Shown here: in pieces, positions 34,746-49,300 of the stretch
How positions within the stretch are numbered: the stretch's first letter is position 1
Layout of the letters: every line of letters starts with the position of its first letter
Source of the DNA: Siniperca chuatsi
Taxonomy: Eukaryota; Chordata; Actinopteri; Centrarchiformes; Sinipercidae
NCBI RefSeq assembly: GCF_020085105.1
Contig: NC_058042.1
Location: forward strand, 23,395,501 to 23,459,500
DNA length: 64,000 nucleotides
Direction: 5' to 3'
Notes under the pieces: generated by a model
What the model was told of the DNA's origin: nothing
The model's database searches: none
What the model saw: the letters and a program-made list of their open reading frames with translations, nothing else
Position numbers and translations under genes: made by a program

Positions 34746-35825
34746 ATGAACCGCTCAACTGAGTTGTCTCTGTCAGAGGAAATGGCCCCTGAGGAGTTGG
34801 ACGGTGGGACAGCAGTGGCTTGTGTTATCCTGGGCCTGTCCTTCCTGATAGGAGCTCCGGGGAACCTGATGGTGATCTGGACTATCCTGAGACACGTCAA
34901 GCAGCGTTCTCACACTGTGGTGCTCATCCTGCACCTGGCTGCTGCTGACCTGCTGGTCCTCATCACCCTGCCTCTATGGATCTACTCCCTGGCCCACTCC
35001 TGGGTGTTCGGAGAGGCCTCCTGCAAAGCCATGGTGTTCATGACCAATGCCTGTATGTATAGCAGCGTTTTCCTCATTACCCTTATGAGTGTGGAGCGCT
35101 TTGTGGCTGTGCGCTATCCTTTTGCGTCAGTTGACTGGAAGAGGAAAAAAGCTTTGAATAAAGTTCTGCTGGCTCTGTGGACTGTAGCATTCTTGTTCAG
35201 CATACCTGTCATCCCAACTCAGGTTCTAGGGAAGGATTCTAGCGGGGAGCACTGTCTATATCGGAATTACACCTCTGTGACCCAGGAGCTGGTGTGTGTG
35301 CTGCTAGAGACACTGGTGGGCTACATAGTACCCTTCTCCATCCTCGTGGTCTGCTATGGCTGCCTGTGCAGCCGGATTACTCAGATGACCTTCAAATCCA
35401 AGCGCAAGTCCACTGTCGTGATTGCCAGTGTAGTGGTCGTGTTTGCCATTTGCTGGACACCTCATCACATAGGAAACGTCCTCTCAATCATCATCCTGGC
35501 CACTGAAGACTCTGATGCAGCAAATAATATGGAGAATTTCAGGAACACCATGGCCTTCATCGCTGGAGCCATGGTCTTCATCAGCAGCACTGTCAACCCC
35601 ATCCTCTACATGTTGGCAGCTCGCTCCTTCAGGAGCTCCCTGCATGACACCGGCATCCAGAAGCTCTTCCACCACATCTCCAGCACCTCCCCAGGTGAGG
35701 GTAATAGAGAGGTGTCCTTTGTGTCCAAGAGACACAGCAATCAGACCAGCAGTTCTCAGTGTGTGACTGAGTCAAAAAACCAAATGGACATATTAATAAA
35801 AATGTGTGAAAATAATCCATCCTGA
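34746..35825 (+). CDS. Leukotriene B4 receptor 1-like GPCR, copy B
   Basis: A single coding exon of 359 aa, close to BLT1 length. The seven-transmembrane class A layout has GN at 39-40, Asp68 in TM2, Cys92-93 region and loop-2 Cys, E-R-F at the DRY position (Glu117-Arg118), CWTPHH in TM6, NPILY in TM7, and a Ser/Thr-rich tail (HHISSTSPGEG, then SNQTSSSQ) suitable for kinase phosphorylation. Its first 80 residues are almost identical to copy A 4.6 kb upstream, while the rest is only moderately similar. The same CAG acceptor-like sequence precedes the ATG, so a 5' non-coding exon is probable. This copy keeps all activation motifs and is likely the conventional receptor. The ligand is inferred. 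Confidence 0.82.
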   Translation: MNRSTELSLSEEMAPEELDGGTAVACVILGLSFLIGAPGNLMVIWTILRHVKQRSHTVVLILHLAAADLLVLITLPLWIYSLAHSWVFGEASCKAMVFMTNACMYSSVFLITLMSVERFVAVRYPFASVDWKRKKALNKVLLALWTVAFLFSIPVIPTQVLGKDSSGEHCLYRNYTSVTQELVCVLLETLVGYIVPFSILVVCYGCLCSRITQMTFKSKRKSTVVIASVVVVFAICWTPHHIGNVLSIIILATEDSDAANNMENFRNTMAFIAGAMVFISSTVNPILYMLAARSFRSSLHDTGIQKLFHHISSTSPGEGNREVSFVSKRHSNQTSSSQCVTESKNQMDILIKMCENNPS

Positions 35826-36129
35826 TATTGAAAATGTAGTGCTTGTGCTTGTGTCTCTGTGGAGACATTCATGTGTATATTGTATGTATTTGACACATTT
35901 TGTACATTTTGTATGAAATTACAACACAGATGAACCAGAAGTCAGAGTTTGTGCCATACTTGTCCAACTTTGTAAATGATCTGTTTTATATGTTTACGTT
36001 TTTTAAATGATAAACATATATTTATAAATATGTTATATATTATGTACTTAGATTTATGACATATAGTATTCATAACATAATACAATAAATAATTGTATGT
36101 GCATAAGACATGTCTCAAGTCTTTGTAAA

Positions 36130-36135
36130 AATAAA
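36130..36135 (+). terminator. poly(A) signal of receptor copy B
   Basis: AATAAA about 300 bases after the stop. An earlier AATAAA-like site lies near 36083. Confidence 0.5.
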
Positions 36136-36139
36136 GTCT

Positions 36140-39100
36140 TTTTTTTATTAGTTTTGATGATGCTAACAAAGGGAAATTGTAAGGAGTATCTCATTGACTC
36201 TGTTTAAGGAATTTTAATTTTCCCTTTCGCCACAGAGAAGTATTTCTCTCACAGTTTTCGCTGTCTCGATGGAGATAAGACTTTAAGAACTTTCCAATCT
36301 TGCTGTCTCTTTCAGTGTTGGGAAACTGTAACTTTGATTCAGTCTAATTGTGTCATTGTGAACTCATGTAACAAAACTGTTGTTCAAACTTACGACTATT
36401 GTAAAAATGTTTTTCACTTGTGACAAATTGGCTAACAATTGTCATGGTATACCACTACAGACAACAGTCATGCTCTCAACTTCCTCTCCATGAAGAGATT
36501 GCAAAATGAAAAACTGCATGTTCCCTTTGCTGTGCAGCAAAAAGCGGAATCATGTCTTAATGTTTGTCACAGTCTTATAAAACTCAAACCCACACTTTTA
36601 AATGAGAGAGGGCAGCGTCAGCTTATTTACTGATATTTTTAAATGCATATGTCAGGTAGAAATTTATAATATATATTTATATTATATTTATAATATACTC
36701 ATAGCATAGTAAGTTTGTCTGTTGCCATGACTACACAAAAATTGTACTCACCAATTGACACAGCCAGTAGATAGCAGTGGCACTGTGTTTTTAAATTATA
36801 ATAATGTTTTTATTTCACTATCCCATTGTAGGCCTTTTTTAACTGTATCTATACAGGGAATGGTCATTTTGAAATTTTATTTTTCAGCACTGCCTTTTTT
36901 CATACACCACAAACATTTATAACCTGTGTGTTGACACACAGCAGCTATGCTGGAGCAGTTAAAGTGGAAGGAACTAATCTCTTCCAGGAGACACTCTTTC
37001 TATACATTTTACAAATGTGACCAAATGGTTGGTAATAAATATAGGTAGAAAATGTCACTTTGCATCTGAATCAATAACATTTATTTCACCTTGATAGGAC
37101 TCAAAACTATTTCAGGCTGACAAAAAGCTATGGCTCATGTTCTTTCTGGGCAGCTCAGAGTAGACTGGATGTACTTATAGGGAACATATAGGGAAGACAG
37201 TTCAAATGTAAAGTTTTGAAAGAAAAAAAAAGTTCAGCAGACATTTGGAAGAATTTATATTCCACACTAATGATTTCCCCATTTGTATATTGTGTTAAAT
37301 ACTTTGAGATGATGACGCTTCACCTCTTTGGAGCCTTTGAATATTAGTGAGTCAGGATTATTTTAACTGTGACAGTGGAAAGTTACAGCAAACAAAGGGT
37401 GTGACAAAGAAATACATGTCAGACGAGATCACACAAGAAAACATAGCTAACCCTGAGACACACTAGACCTTTTCTCACAGAATGAGGACGCCACATGTAT
37501 ATGAGGCAACAACAGCAGTGTGGTATGTGCCTAATGTACCCATTGCCTTTCATTATGGGTATACACTGTACTCTAATTGAATTAACACTTTGTTCTTTAT
37601 GTTCTGAATAGATCATAGGTTTTGTTAAATAATAAAATACTGATGCATAATTAGATACAAAGGTGAAAAATAATGTAGGCATACATATACTCTTAGTATT
37701 TAACATGCGGTGACATGTTGGGGTCACTTTAAATTGATCCCGTTTTGCCTTCAATACCTGCAACCTACATTTTTTGTTTTGTAAACATATTACTATAATC
37801 CCTTTACATGTAACCCATACTTCCCCCAGCTAAAAGTACACCATAGGAGGGGACCTGCCAATGGGATAACAAATCTTGGCTATCCCTAAAGTTCACTTAG
37901 AAGTGTTGGTTGGCATAACACACTGGTTTTGCCACTGGCTTGGTAGAAGACCTGCAAACACCTCACATTACATGATACCACTGACACCAAAGAAAAGATC
38001 ATTTCTGTGTTACAGCGGTGGCTCATACAGACTGCCTTCTCAGTTGTACATCTTTCTTTCTTTCTTTTTTTTACCAATTACACCTGCTGAAAGAAAGACT
38101 TAGCTTATCATTTTGTTGCCACAGACAGACGACATGTGTAAGCATGCCTACTATGTGATGTCATGAAGATAAATGTTCTTTGCTGTTGTTGTGGGGAAAT
38201 ATCATAATGCGTCTAGGATTTCAGCTGAAGTGTTTCCCAGTGTGCCCCTCAACTAATCAGACTGAGTTCAGCTGGAAATAATGATTCCACATAAGGAAGG
38301 AGACACTGGGAATTACTCTTCAGATTGGGGGATTTAAATCAGTGAAAGGAGGTGAAGAGACAAAAAGCCTCGCATTCACTACAGTCCTCTGGCCCATAGT
38401 GAGCAGAGATGGGAGTGTCCGGAGTAACAAAACAGGGCATTCTGGGAACCTGGCCAAAGACTAGTGAAAACTCCAGCAGGCCAGTAAGGACCTGTGACGT
38501 TATTGAAATTTCTAGATTATATATTGTTGCCCTTTTGAAGCACCATGTTTTTTTTCAATATGAAAGCTGCTCATAGATAAAAATATAGCCATGCTAAAGA
38601 GTGTGAGACAAATATGTGACCAGAAAAAGAAAAAAATACAGCACAGTGACAGTAAGTTATATACCACATCCCAGTGTGAGTGTAAAGCAGCACAGCAGCA
38701 GGGATTTTTAAAGGATGAATTAGGATCACTAGGTGAAAACATGCAATAAACAATAAATTAGATGCTACTTTCCATTATGTACAGGCTGATTCTACTGTTA
38801 TTTATTTGTTCTCTATCTGCATGTGTCTGTCTGTGTGTTTGTTTTTCTTTCTTTTCTTCCCTCCTCCTTTACTTCTGTCCTTGCTGCATTCCCTTCTACA
38901 TTTTACCTAGAATTGCCTTACTGTAAACAAACCTATAGAAACTTAACCCAATAGATGTAAATTAGTCTTCCTGTCAATGTCATAATCGCAATCATTCATC
39001 CATTTACAATTTCAAACATTTGGTGAATATATGACCTTATATGGTGCATGTGTACAGTTTTGCATCTGCATAACATGAGTGAAAAAATTGTTTCCAACTC

Positions 39101-39889
39101 CTTTCCACCACAGAGTACTTTAGACTGTGCACCTGCCAGTTTGCCAGGTGCAGATCATTGCATTGAATAAGCCAGAGGGTAAAATCTGTGTATATGCTGC
39201 AAAATGTTATTTTAATGCTGGATCAGCTTAGTTGCAGTAAAACACTGCTACCGACTTCCACAACATGTATTTGTTAATAGACCTAATGTTCCCTGATTAA
39301 TATAGATCCCACAAGTAATGTTGTTCATGTCCACAAGTTCTGCCAATAAACTTTACACTCTGTCAAAATTAAGTAAAGAGGTTATGCAATGTTTATCCAC
39401 AGTGAAGTAATGAACATATAATAAATTAATTTGTGTGAATTTCTGAGCTAAAATACCACCACAAGGACAGTATGTTCAAAAAGGTCAGATACTGTCATCC
39501 TTCAAATTGTAACACAGATAAAAACCTGGGGAAAGAGGTATAGGACAGACAACAAATATTAACAGGATACACAAATGTTACATCTCCATCTCAGTTTACT
39601 AAAGTTCCTAAGTTCATATTATCAAACTCTTTTTAGAAAAAGATGCACTCTAAGTCACATTTTTGGAGACTATTATTTGATGCAAATTTTTTCAGCACTT
39701 GACCTAGTACAAAACTAATCTGAATAGAAAATAATAAACCTTTTAAACACTCTTAAAACATTCAAAACTTGCCCAGCGACTGCAGGTGCTGCTCATTTAC
39801 TCTACACTATCAGTGTAAAACAGCAGTAGCCTTTATGCCTCATTGAGGTATTACAGCCTTATTATTTTGCCAGACAACTTCCTGATTCA
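36140..39889. other. gene-free interval upstream of esrp2
   Basis: AT-rich with no recognised exon, RNA gene or complete mobile element. A GC-richer patch at about 38220-38480 shares short blocks with esrp2 intron 9 (see findings) and might be regulatory. Confidence 0.55.
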
Positions 39890-40354
39890 ATAGGACTGAC
39901 CAATGAGATTACAGCACTCACCACAGCGTCCCGCCCTCACCTTTCCAAACCAGCCAATAGACGACGCCACTGGAACTCTTCTCGCGCACAGAGGCCGAGC
40001 CACACAGGTAACTCCGAAAAAAAAAAAAAACAGAAAGGAGAGGGGGGGACAAAACTCCAGGGCTTGTTATGGAGTTCGTGTGAAAGAAACACGGATTTCC
40101 ACCCGTCTTTACTAGTTAAACCAGTATCTCTGGATAGAACACACTCAAGTACTTCAACAGGTAGAGTCTCTGGTCGCAAACTCTTTCGTGGCTCCTCTGA
40201 AAATAATCTCCCCCCCCTTTTCTCTCTCCGTTTACCTCAATTGAGTTTCCAGCCCTTTTGTTCGCTCTTCTTATCACTTGGATAAAGGTGAACCCTCGTG
40301 TTATTTTTATTTTAATCTTTGCTTTAATTGTAGTTTTTACCCTTGTGGTCCCTG
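39890..40354 (+). promoter_or_regulatory. esrp2 promoter and 5' UTR
   Basis: Two CCAAT boxes (39900-39904, 39954-39958), a GC-rich CCCGCCCT stretch and E-box-like CACCT/CAGGTA words lie in a locally CpG-rich segment ending at the coding ATG. ZEB/SNAIL factors repress mammalian ESRP genes through such E-boxes. That the same holds here is inference. Confidence 0.45.
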
Positions 40355-43300
40355 ATGGCTTCGCACAGTGATACTCTGGTGGTGTTCTTTGGGGCAACAG
40401 CTGGTGCAAATGGGGGTAAACTGGGTTCGGATGAGAGGGAAATAATTCTCTTGGTGTGGCAAATTGTGGATCTACATGAGAAAAAGGTACGGACCTTTCT
40501 GACCCGTTCGTTCGTTGTACGGTTTCTTATGTATCCAGAATGTTTGTGGCATAGTGTCTACCTGTAGTGGAACAGTATGTTTGACATTTAAATCAACATG
40601 GTGTGCTCTCTGAAGGCGTCTGTAGCCTGCTTTTCTCTTATGCTAGCTAACGCTACATCAGTTCTCTGTCCAGCCGTCTTGTTAGCTCACCTTTTAACAG
40701 GTGTGCAACGTAAAATTTAACAAGCAGGTGAGGAGTTTAATTTCACATAATGGAGAAAACACCTTTTTGGTTTGGCATGTCAGCTTCTTGATATAAACAA
40801 ATCTTTATTGACAATTACGTGCTTTTTGCAACTACATTGTCAATTGTTTGTTTGACCTTTTTTGTAAGAGTTCATTTCCTGAATGTGGGGGCTATAGCCT
40901 ATAATTTTCCATAAATTAGCTTCTTTTTTCACGCTGTATTCTACGCCCTGAAACGCTAAATCCCTTCCCAGGTCGGAAAGCTTCAGAGATGTCTTGTCAA
41001 GCCAGACACTTTGGAGCTGACAGACCAGTGCAAAGAGGAGACAGGACTGACTCTGGACGACATCATCAAAGCTGAGCCCCTGGATAAAGTTCTGCAACAG
41101 GTGAGTCTTATTGGTCACCTAAATGCAAGGGTCATTTCAACATATTTAAATATCCCATAAGGAACCTTTCCCATCTAAAATAGGCCTTAAAAGTCCTGGT
41201 GTTCATTTCACACCAAATTAGAAATCTCTCACTGGTGTACTTAATTTATACAGTATGAAAAGCACAGCAACAGCTCCTAAGAGCTCTTTGCCATTGGTAA
41301 CATTATGAGAAATTCAGAAGCTAGTTTAAACCAAGTCAACTTTCCTGTGAAGGTTTGGCCCAGAGCGAGATGAGACATGACAAGCCTGACTCTGTATTAA
41401 TAAGTTAATGTGAGGAGAGTCAAATTTCCCTGATGACCTTTTAGAAAAATGGTCTTCTTCATCTTGGTTGAGATGTGTCATTGGTTTGACCCTGACAGAC
41501 TGACAAACTCTGCTGACAGTTTGTAGAAGCTCAGGGGCTAGGACAGGCAGAGCCCCAGGTATCTGGAGATAAGGAGGAGTCGCAGGTCTAGTCTTGTCTC
41601 AGCCTGATGCATGCTGCAGACATCTGGAAAGCGGAATGTTTACCTGAAGCCGCACCTCTGTTTTAGGCTGCAGGACAGATAGGAGGGGAGGCTTTCAGGT
41701 TTTGGGCTTCATCCTCAGTAGTTGGTTACAGCACTTCTTTAGGACCTAGACGGGCTTTTTTTGCTTTCTGCTTCCTCCCTGTCAGGAGGTGTGCTTTGAC
41801 AAAAGTGTTTGTGTTGCCAAACTTGCTTTTCAACCACCCTCGCAAGAGTGTTTGTTTGCACTGGATGCATCTTTCCCGCCCCTCCAGTTTTTCAGAAAAA
41901 CCTCATTAACATGCTGGAAGAACAGTGTGTTAGGGTTGATATTAGTGCTGTTGTGGTGTGAATGCTGTGCATGCACAAGTAGGTAGCTTGGGGTGATCGA
42001 TTGAAAAGGGGGTTGTTTTCTTTAAATTATTTCTGGGGCTTTTATAGCAACGATTCTGCTGGGGTTATGACACTCAACGCATAACCTGACAGTTAAAATT
42101 TCATGAGATTTTGGTCTAAATGCTGAAGTAATTTGTGCCTCAAAGACCTGGTAAGACTTCAGCTCTACTGTAGGTTAGTTTGTGTGCTGAACCTTCAAAT
42201 ATTAACCCAAGCAATCAGTTCGTTCTTTTCATACCTTTGTCTTGCCGGTTACTTTCTCTCACTGTTAGTCATTCTGAGATTAGTTTTATCCCTGACACAG
42301 GGTAGAAAAGAAAATGGGCATTTTAGTAGCATGTAGTTCAGTTGTTTTGTATTTTTCCATAGATGGGGTAACCCATTCCAACTTATTCAATGATAGAGGG
42401 GAAACAAGCAGCTACCTCTTATTGATGTACTTGCTGTATTGACCTGTGTGGTCAGAGCCCCCAAAGACATCTGTTGGTTTTCTTTAATGAAAGATTTATT
42501 AAGGCAGAGAAGGGTGAAGAGATTAGCAGGGCTGTTTAACACTTGGCTTCCATACAGTTTGCCAGCTAAACTCCGTAACATTGTGATTGTGAGTGCATGT
42601 TTAATTTCAGACCTAATCTGTCTGAAACATCATTTCACATGTGAATACACCCGATAAGGAAAAAAAAATAATAATTTTTTAAAAAGTGTGAATGCTAAAT
42701 AACATGTATCAGGGCTCTGTCAGAATACATTGATGTGCAAGATGATGGACAACATGCAATACTTGGGCTTGTGTTTTAGGACTGTAGCTGTAACATACAT
42801 TATGGTGTGTGCACGTCACACCTGCAGTTCAGTGTGGTTCCTGGGAGAGGGCTGATGGTTTATAGGCTGACTGTACAGGCTTGGCTGCTTTAGTCCAGGA
42901 CATTGAAAGCATGTTGCAGCCTGTAGGGAGCTGCAGGTGATGTGAGACCTCACACACCTTGTTGTTGTTGTTGTTGTTGTTGTTGTGAAACTGAAACAGC
43001 CATATTGTGACATGGTTAACATGATGAATCACATCTAAGAATGATTCACACAACCTGGGTTTTAACACTATGGCAAACGGCTGTATAAAGATGACACACA
43101 CATCTGTCTGATTTGTAAGAACCCAAACCTATGAAATAAAGTTATTGAAGCTCATCATCATAGCTCTCTCATCTCTGCTGAGTGTGTCTAAAGAGTCCTA
43201 AAACCAAAATGTCAAGTTAATGCCTCTACAAAAGGACGTTCTTGACAATAACTTGATTACTTTAAAATCATGTTTACACTCATGTCTAACTTAACTTTGC

Positions 43301-46300
43301 AAGTGTATTAAACTTTACTGTGATACTACAGCGTGAAGACATTGATTTAAGTTGGGATGCACAGTTATTACTGTTATGGTCTTTTCTTTCATCTCACCCC
43401 ACTGTCCGTGATTTCCCTGTGGTTGGTCTTGTGATGTACACACACATTTTAAAAGAAGTGTTAGAAACTGGATTAAGAGTACACATGTGCAAGGAATAAG
43501 ATTTCCCCAGCAGAAATGTAACTATAAACCACATTTTTCTTAATCCCCAAACCATAAAAAAGTGGATTTATAATTTACATGATTATTAGAGAAAACCAGC
43601 AATAGTTACTAATGATAAAGTTCATGTACACTCACTGAAATATCTCATAACTATTTAAGATAACCCTTAAACTCTAATTGCTGTTGCGAAAACGTTTTTC
43701 CCCATCACACACAATTTTTCTCTATCTTGATTTTAGTCCCTTTAGAAATGGTCATTCTGAATGCAAGCAATGTACAACTCTTATGTGTCATGAGACATGC
43801 CGATGTGCTGTGGCGACAGTGTTTGTTTAGCCTTAGGTGTCTTAAACAGTTACAGCAGGGACTGCCCTGGCACTCCCTGCTGCTCTTATCGGAGTTTGTT
43901 TCAGCCACCACCACCCTACCTCACCTCTGCATACAAACAGTTTGGCTACACTGGAGAGCAAACTTTGATAGGACCATGTTCAAAGGCCACTTCCTCCCCC
44001 TCATCTGTTGAAATGCCTTTTCAGAGAGGTAGAGTGAGATGGAAAGTTGGTTTAAGAGAAATTTGTGTCCATAACATGTGTGAGTCTAATTTAAAGTGGA
44101 AACACTCTGACCTTATTTCTGTGGTCTGTCTCAGTGGCCTGTTGTCTCTACCTATTTGTTGTCAGTGTGAGGTTTGTCTTCTGTTCAGCTTGTTTGCTAA
44201 ATTTAAACTGTGGTTTTTGACACAGAGGAGAAAGGGAGAGGTTGTGTTGTTACGTCTTCTGAAATGTTTGCTTTTCTCTCAGTAATCTGGCTTTATTAAT
44301 TGGCCAAGGTGGAGCTGCATGCACAGCTATGAGCAATCATTAGTCCTGTTATTACTGTAAACATGAAATTGTGCAGAATGGCTGTACCTAAAATGTGCCA
44401 TTGAATTAATCTACAGATCTTTGGAGTATCATAGTTTTGGATTTTTGTGTTTACTGTTAGAACAATGAAAGCCTCAGATTTTTAAGATGAGTTAAAGAAG
44501 TTTTTTTTTTTTTTGGTATTGTGAGCTGTCAAACACATGCAACTCAAACAGAAACACAGCAAAGACTGTACAGGTGAACAAGGTGACTTCCTGTACATGC
44601 AAATGCAGAGAATATGCACATTCCATAAATTATGTTTTGACTCATTCATTGAATGAGGGAATTCAAATTCAGGGACTTTAAATTCCACAATTGTCTTTTT
44701 TTACTTCTTGTTTGCTACTTACTTTGACAATTACAACTCCAGCAGTGGCTGTCATTTGAAAAGCTTTAATACAAGGTGTGCTGTTGAGGTGGTATGTTGA
44801 TACTGTGGTCAGGTTTTTACTTTAGCAGTGTAATATGCAACTTGTACTAAACTTGGATCAAAAAGTTAAGGTGCAGGTTAATTCGATGTTGCCAAGACGT
44901 CCCAAGAATTAATTTTATTATTTTATAATGTGATTATGATAATGAACATTTTGACTAAAGATTGTTTTCATATTTGTTATTCATCACCTAAAATAGATCT
45001 GCCCTCTGTGTACATTGTTTCACAAATAGTTTCTGGGCTCCACCTTTCAGTTAAGAATAATATTGTGGTTACATCACAGTTGAGCATGTGGTTTTTCCTG
45101 TCACCAAAATGTACCTGTTTACCGATTGTTAATGTACATGTTCGAGCTTCCTACCACTGACACATGAACCTCCTGCGTCTCATGTGATACACTCACTTGC
45201 TCAATGTAAGACCATCATAAGTAAGAACTTTGTGGTGCTTTATCTGGATATGTTGCTGTTTTTCTTTTTCACCAGAGCCATGGCAACATTTTTGGAAACT
45301 GTCAAGGGTCTTGAGCTTGTAAATTTGAAGTGCAGCTCCTATTTTCACATGACCTTGACCCCAGAAAATTGCAGAAACATTTACAGGGTAAGGTGAAAGA
45401 GGCAGGGGGGGCGTAGTTGAAATAATGGTAATGACTGTCCATCTTTTTTTTTTTTTTTACTCACTGTTACACAACAGCAAAGAGAAGTTGCACGGAATGA
45501 AGATTTGACAAAATTCATAGTTCTGAAAATATCTTTTGTATATTTTTCTTTAAGTTCAGTGCGTTTTTATAGGTCTGCTGGTGTTCATGGGCCCACAGCA
45601 AATACCCAAGCCGTTTTTCTCAGATCGATGATTCTTTCAGGTTTCTGTCCAGCCATCCCAAAACCCCCTTAATCTAACCCCGAAGCATTTGTTCCCTTGT
45701 CAGCAGCTGGTTGGCGTTGTCAAATAGCCCTGCATTTCTCTCTGATTGTTAAGGAGCATGCCTCAACACGCACATCTAACTCTCTCACTGTCTGAGGATC
45801 AGTCATACATAGCCAGTGGCCATGTGAAACTAATCAGTCACTGGGTTAAGGTGGTCTCACATCCAGACAGTCTAATTTTGCACTTACCAAGGTGACTTTG
45901 AGGATTCAGGGAAGAAGGGAAAAACCAACATTACAACTCTCTGAAGTGGCCAATGGCACAAGCAAAAGGTAGTCTCTGTTTAGCATGGGTACATTGAGCA
46001 GCAAGTCAATACAAGCAGCATTCAAGTGACTTCAGAGAGGTTTCAAGATGTCAATATTATGCAGAGTAATCTGGGTGGGACTCATGTATGAGATACCACA
46101 TACCCCCTTTTATGGTCCCTGTAGGAAAGTCTAGTTAACAACTCTATTACTGTCCCTACATCCTCTCCAAATACCATATAGATCTGTGGCCTAAATAGAT
46201 TAATTTGATGTCCAATGTCAGCCAAATGGATCGAGAGGACAAAAAGATGGGTTGTTAGATCTTGGTCAGAGTGAAAATAAATGAGAGAGAATATTTTTGC

Positions 46301-49300
46301 TGAAGAAGTTTTGATTTTACTAATTATTACACACAGTATATTAAGTTTCAGAAGCCTAATTTTATGCACAGTAAAGTGGTCTAAATCAGACCCTGCTCCT
46401 TAATATCAACAGTGAATCCAGTAACTCCCAGTTGTATGCGAAATTGTTAATAGTATTGCAGATCTCGCTGAGAATCAACAGCTTTCACTTGTTTTGTTTT
46501 GCCTTTCTGTGGTTGACTCCCTATGGCTCTCAACCAAACCCCAGCACTGCCCGATGTAAAAATGTAAGCAGTTGCTCTCAGCACACAAGCTTAGATAATC
46601 GGATTTTACGGTATACGCCCATCACGAAAAGGCAGGGAGCCAAAGTAAATTAGTAGCTAGTGAGACATTTAGCAACCTAAGAGTCTCAGATCTTTTTCTC
46701 ATGATTTGGTGGACCAAACAGGTGAGCAAATATTAGACTTGATCTCTCCAGAGGACCTCAATGGGGTGCCCATGCTGCACTTAACTTTATAATAGTTTTT
46801 ATAAGCTTATAGTCTTTGAAGGCTTTGTTACTATGTGTTTCTTTTGCAGTCATTGTAGTACTAAGTGGTCAAAAATTGCTTAACACAACTTTCAACTTAC
46901 AAAAAATGTTTTAACTTGGCTGCCCTCAAAAAAAGCATAAGGAAGTAATGTAAAACATTTTTAGAAATGCAGTCCTCTGACCTCAGATGTCATATGCCTC
47001 AGTGTATGTTGATACTGAAGTGATGGCCTCTGTTGATAGTCAAATGCTGCCAACAACAGGTTGACACAACACAAGGAATGGGGCTCATTGAATGTGGTAG
47101 TTATAAATAAACATGTGCATATGTGGGAGTTGCTGCTATTTAGGATTGGGTGTTGTAGCCATCAGAGTTTATGTATAAGTGGAGACAGGCAGTTTGCACT
47201 CATATGGGTTGTTTTTCCTCTTTCCTTCCTTTTTCTTTCCTCATCTGTCTGTGATTTGGTTGTGCTAAGAGAAAACTGTGATCCTGGTGATAAGTGGTGT
47301 GATCATTCCTCTTCTTTGTCTACTCCCTCCCTCGCCAACCAACACTAAAACCTGTTGGACAAGCCTCGTTCCTAATGAGAAACAAACACAAAGTCAAATG
47401 TCAAGCACAACACCACCTTCACTTGTGTACCTGCCTTTAAATTTTAGTCCACTTTCACATAGTGGATGGTGTTTGCACAACAGATACTTATACAGGTACA
47501 TATGTAATGATTATGAAGTCACTAAATGTTTGTAATGTAATGGGATTGAATTAATACAAAATAATTTTTTTTATTTATTTATTTATTTTATTTTATCTAA
47601 AGATACATTTTAGATATTTTAGGTATGTTCAGATTTGATATTAGCTGTCCTGCTTTCCTGTGTGTATGTAAAACATTCAGAAATATTCTTGTAATTAAAT
47701 GCATGTTTAATTTTCTTTTCTCCTGCCTGTCTTGTATCATTTTTTAGTTCCAGCAGTCAGTGTCATCAGAACTGAAATGCCTCGGCAGAAGCTCTTACAC
47801 ACTTTGTGTCAACAGTCCCCTTGTTATCCGACAGGCCCTCCACCCTGAAGCTTCCAAAAAGGTAATAGTTCCCAGTGTTGTGTCTCTAAACTACAGACAC
47901 GTTATGCCAAAAAAGTAGAATTTTAGGATTTGAGATCCAAAATGAAAATATGTTTCTAGTAGCATTTCATTCTTTTGCAAAACACTTTAATTGGCATTTT
48001 GCAGTCTTATTAGCAAAATGTTTTTAAATGAAAATGTTTTAAATAGTAAATTTCCCCTAGCTCACTAGTGAACTTTCCACTGTTTTTTTTTTTTTTTTTT
48101 TTTTTTGTTTTGTTTTGGAATATCAGTAATCCCACCGAGCAAACCAGTCATGGCTTTCTCTGCTTATGGCTCCAGTAAAGCGCCGATCACACAGAGATGC
48201 GCTGCTTGGAATGCATTGCCAGCAAAACCATTGTTTTCCTATCTTGCGCCGCGTGTCCCGTTTTTCAAGCGGTTTTTAGACGTGCATAAAAGTTAAAATA
48301 TCGTCAAATTTTCAGCGCAAGGTGCGGCGTCGCACCGCTCATCAATGTCAAACTTGGCCCAGGCAGCCAATCGAATCAACCAAGAGGCGGGCTTTACTAC
48401 TTTACCACTTGAATCTCTCTGGTGAGTATAAAGCAGTTATAATGCTGATAAGTTGGACTGTGAGAGAGCTATGTAGCGGGGGCACACGTAGCCCCACTCT
48501 TCAGGCACACCAGCTGTTTTGGTGATTTTGAATCGGCTGCGCCTGTAGCGGTGCATCTCTGTGTGATAGCCCCTTTTTGATGATAGTGTGTTTGTGATAA
48601 GACATATGGAGACCTTAAACATATATAACTAGTTAATTTCCAGAAATTTGCTGGAGTTAAATGTGATTAGTAAGTAACGCATTTCTTTTGAATTATGTTT
48701 TCTATCCTTTTTGTGTTCCTGGTTATAACTCGGACTCAAGATGATTCTCTCTTTTTCATCTCTTTGTCCTTTTAGTTTCCTGGTGTATCCAATATCCATA
48801 TCAGATTTCCATACTGAATCCTTTGTTTTTTGGCTCTTCCTTTTTAGAATCTTGTCCTTCCTGAATGTTTCTTTTCATTTGTGGATGTGAGGAAGGAGTT
48901 TCACAAATGCTGCCCCAACGCTGGCCCTGTGCAGAAGCTCACACTCGCCTCCATGTTGGAATGTATCCTTGGCTTGCCTGTAGACTAATTGCCTGTATTT
49001 TTGTTGTCACATCTTATTGATACTCTGTTATAAATACTCCTTTTTAACTGTATTTTTCAGGGACGATACAAGGAAAATTGTTAATGTACACCCCCTTTGA
49101 TAAGCAGAACTGTATTTACAGAGTATATATACTTTTCTTTGCCAATTCAGTTTAGGTTTACTGACGTAAAAGGAAGTAGGCACAAAATCCTAGCAGCATG
49201 ACACATCAACAAGTAGTACAAAGTCAAAATAACAGACAGTGTAAACTGTTCAGTGTCCTTAACTGTTTACGCAGATGTTGGTCTACCTGCTGTGTCAGAG

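Noticed and set aside
30100-35825. Chemokine receptors instead of LTB4 receptors
   Set aside because: No extra N-terminal/loop-3 cysteine pair or DRYLAIVHA-type loop; overall wording is closer to BLT1. Other chemoattractant receptors are not fully excluded.
42961-42986. Short tandem units as a CRISPR array or minisatellite gene
   Set aside because: Plain trinucleotide microsatellite in an intron; no spacers.
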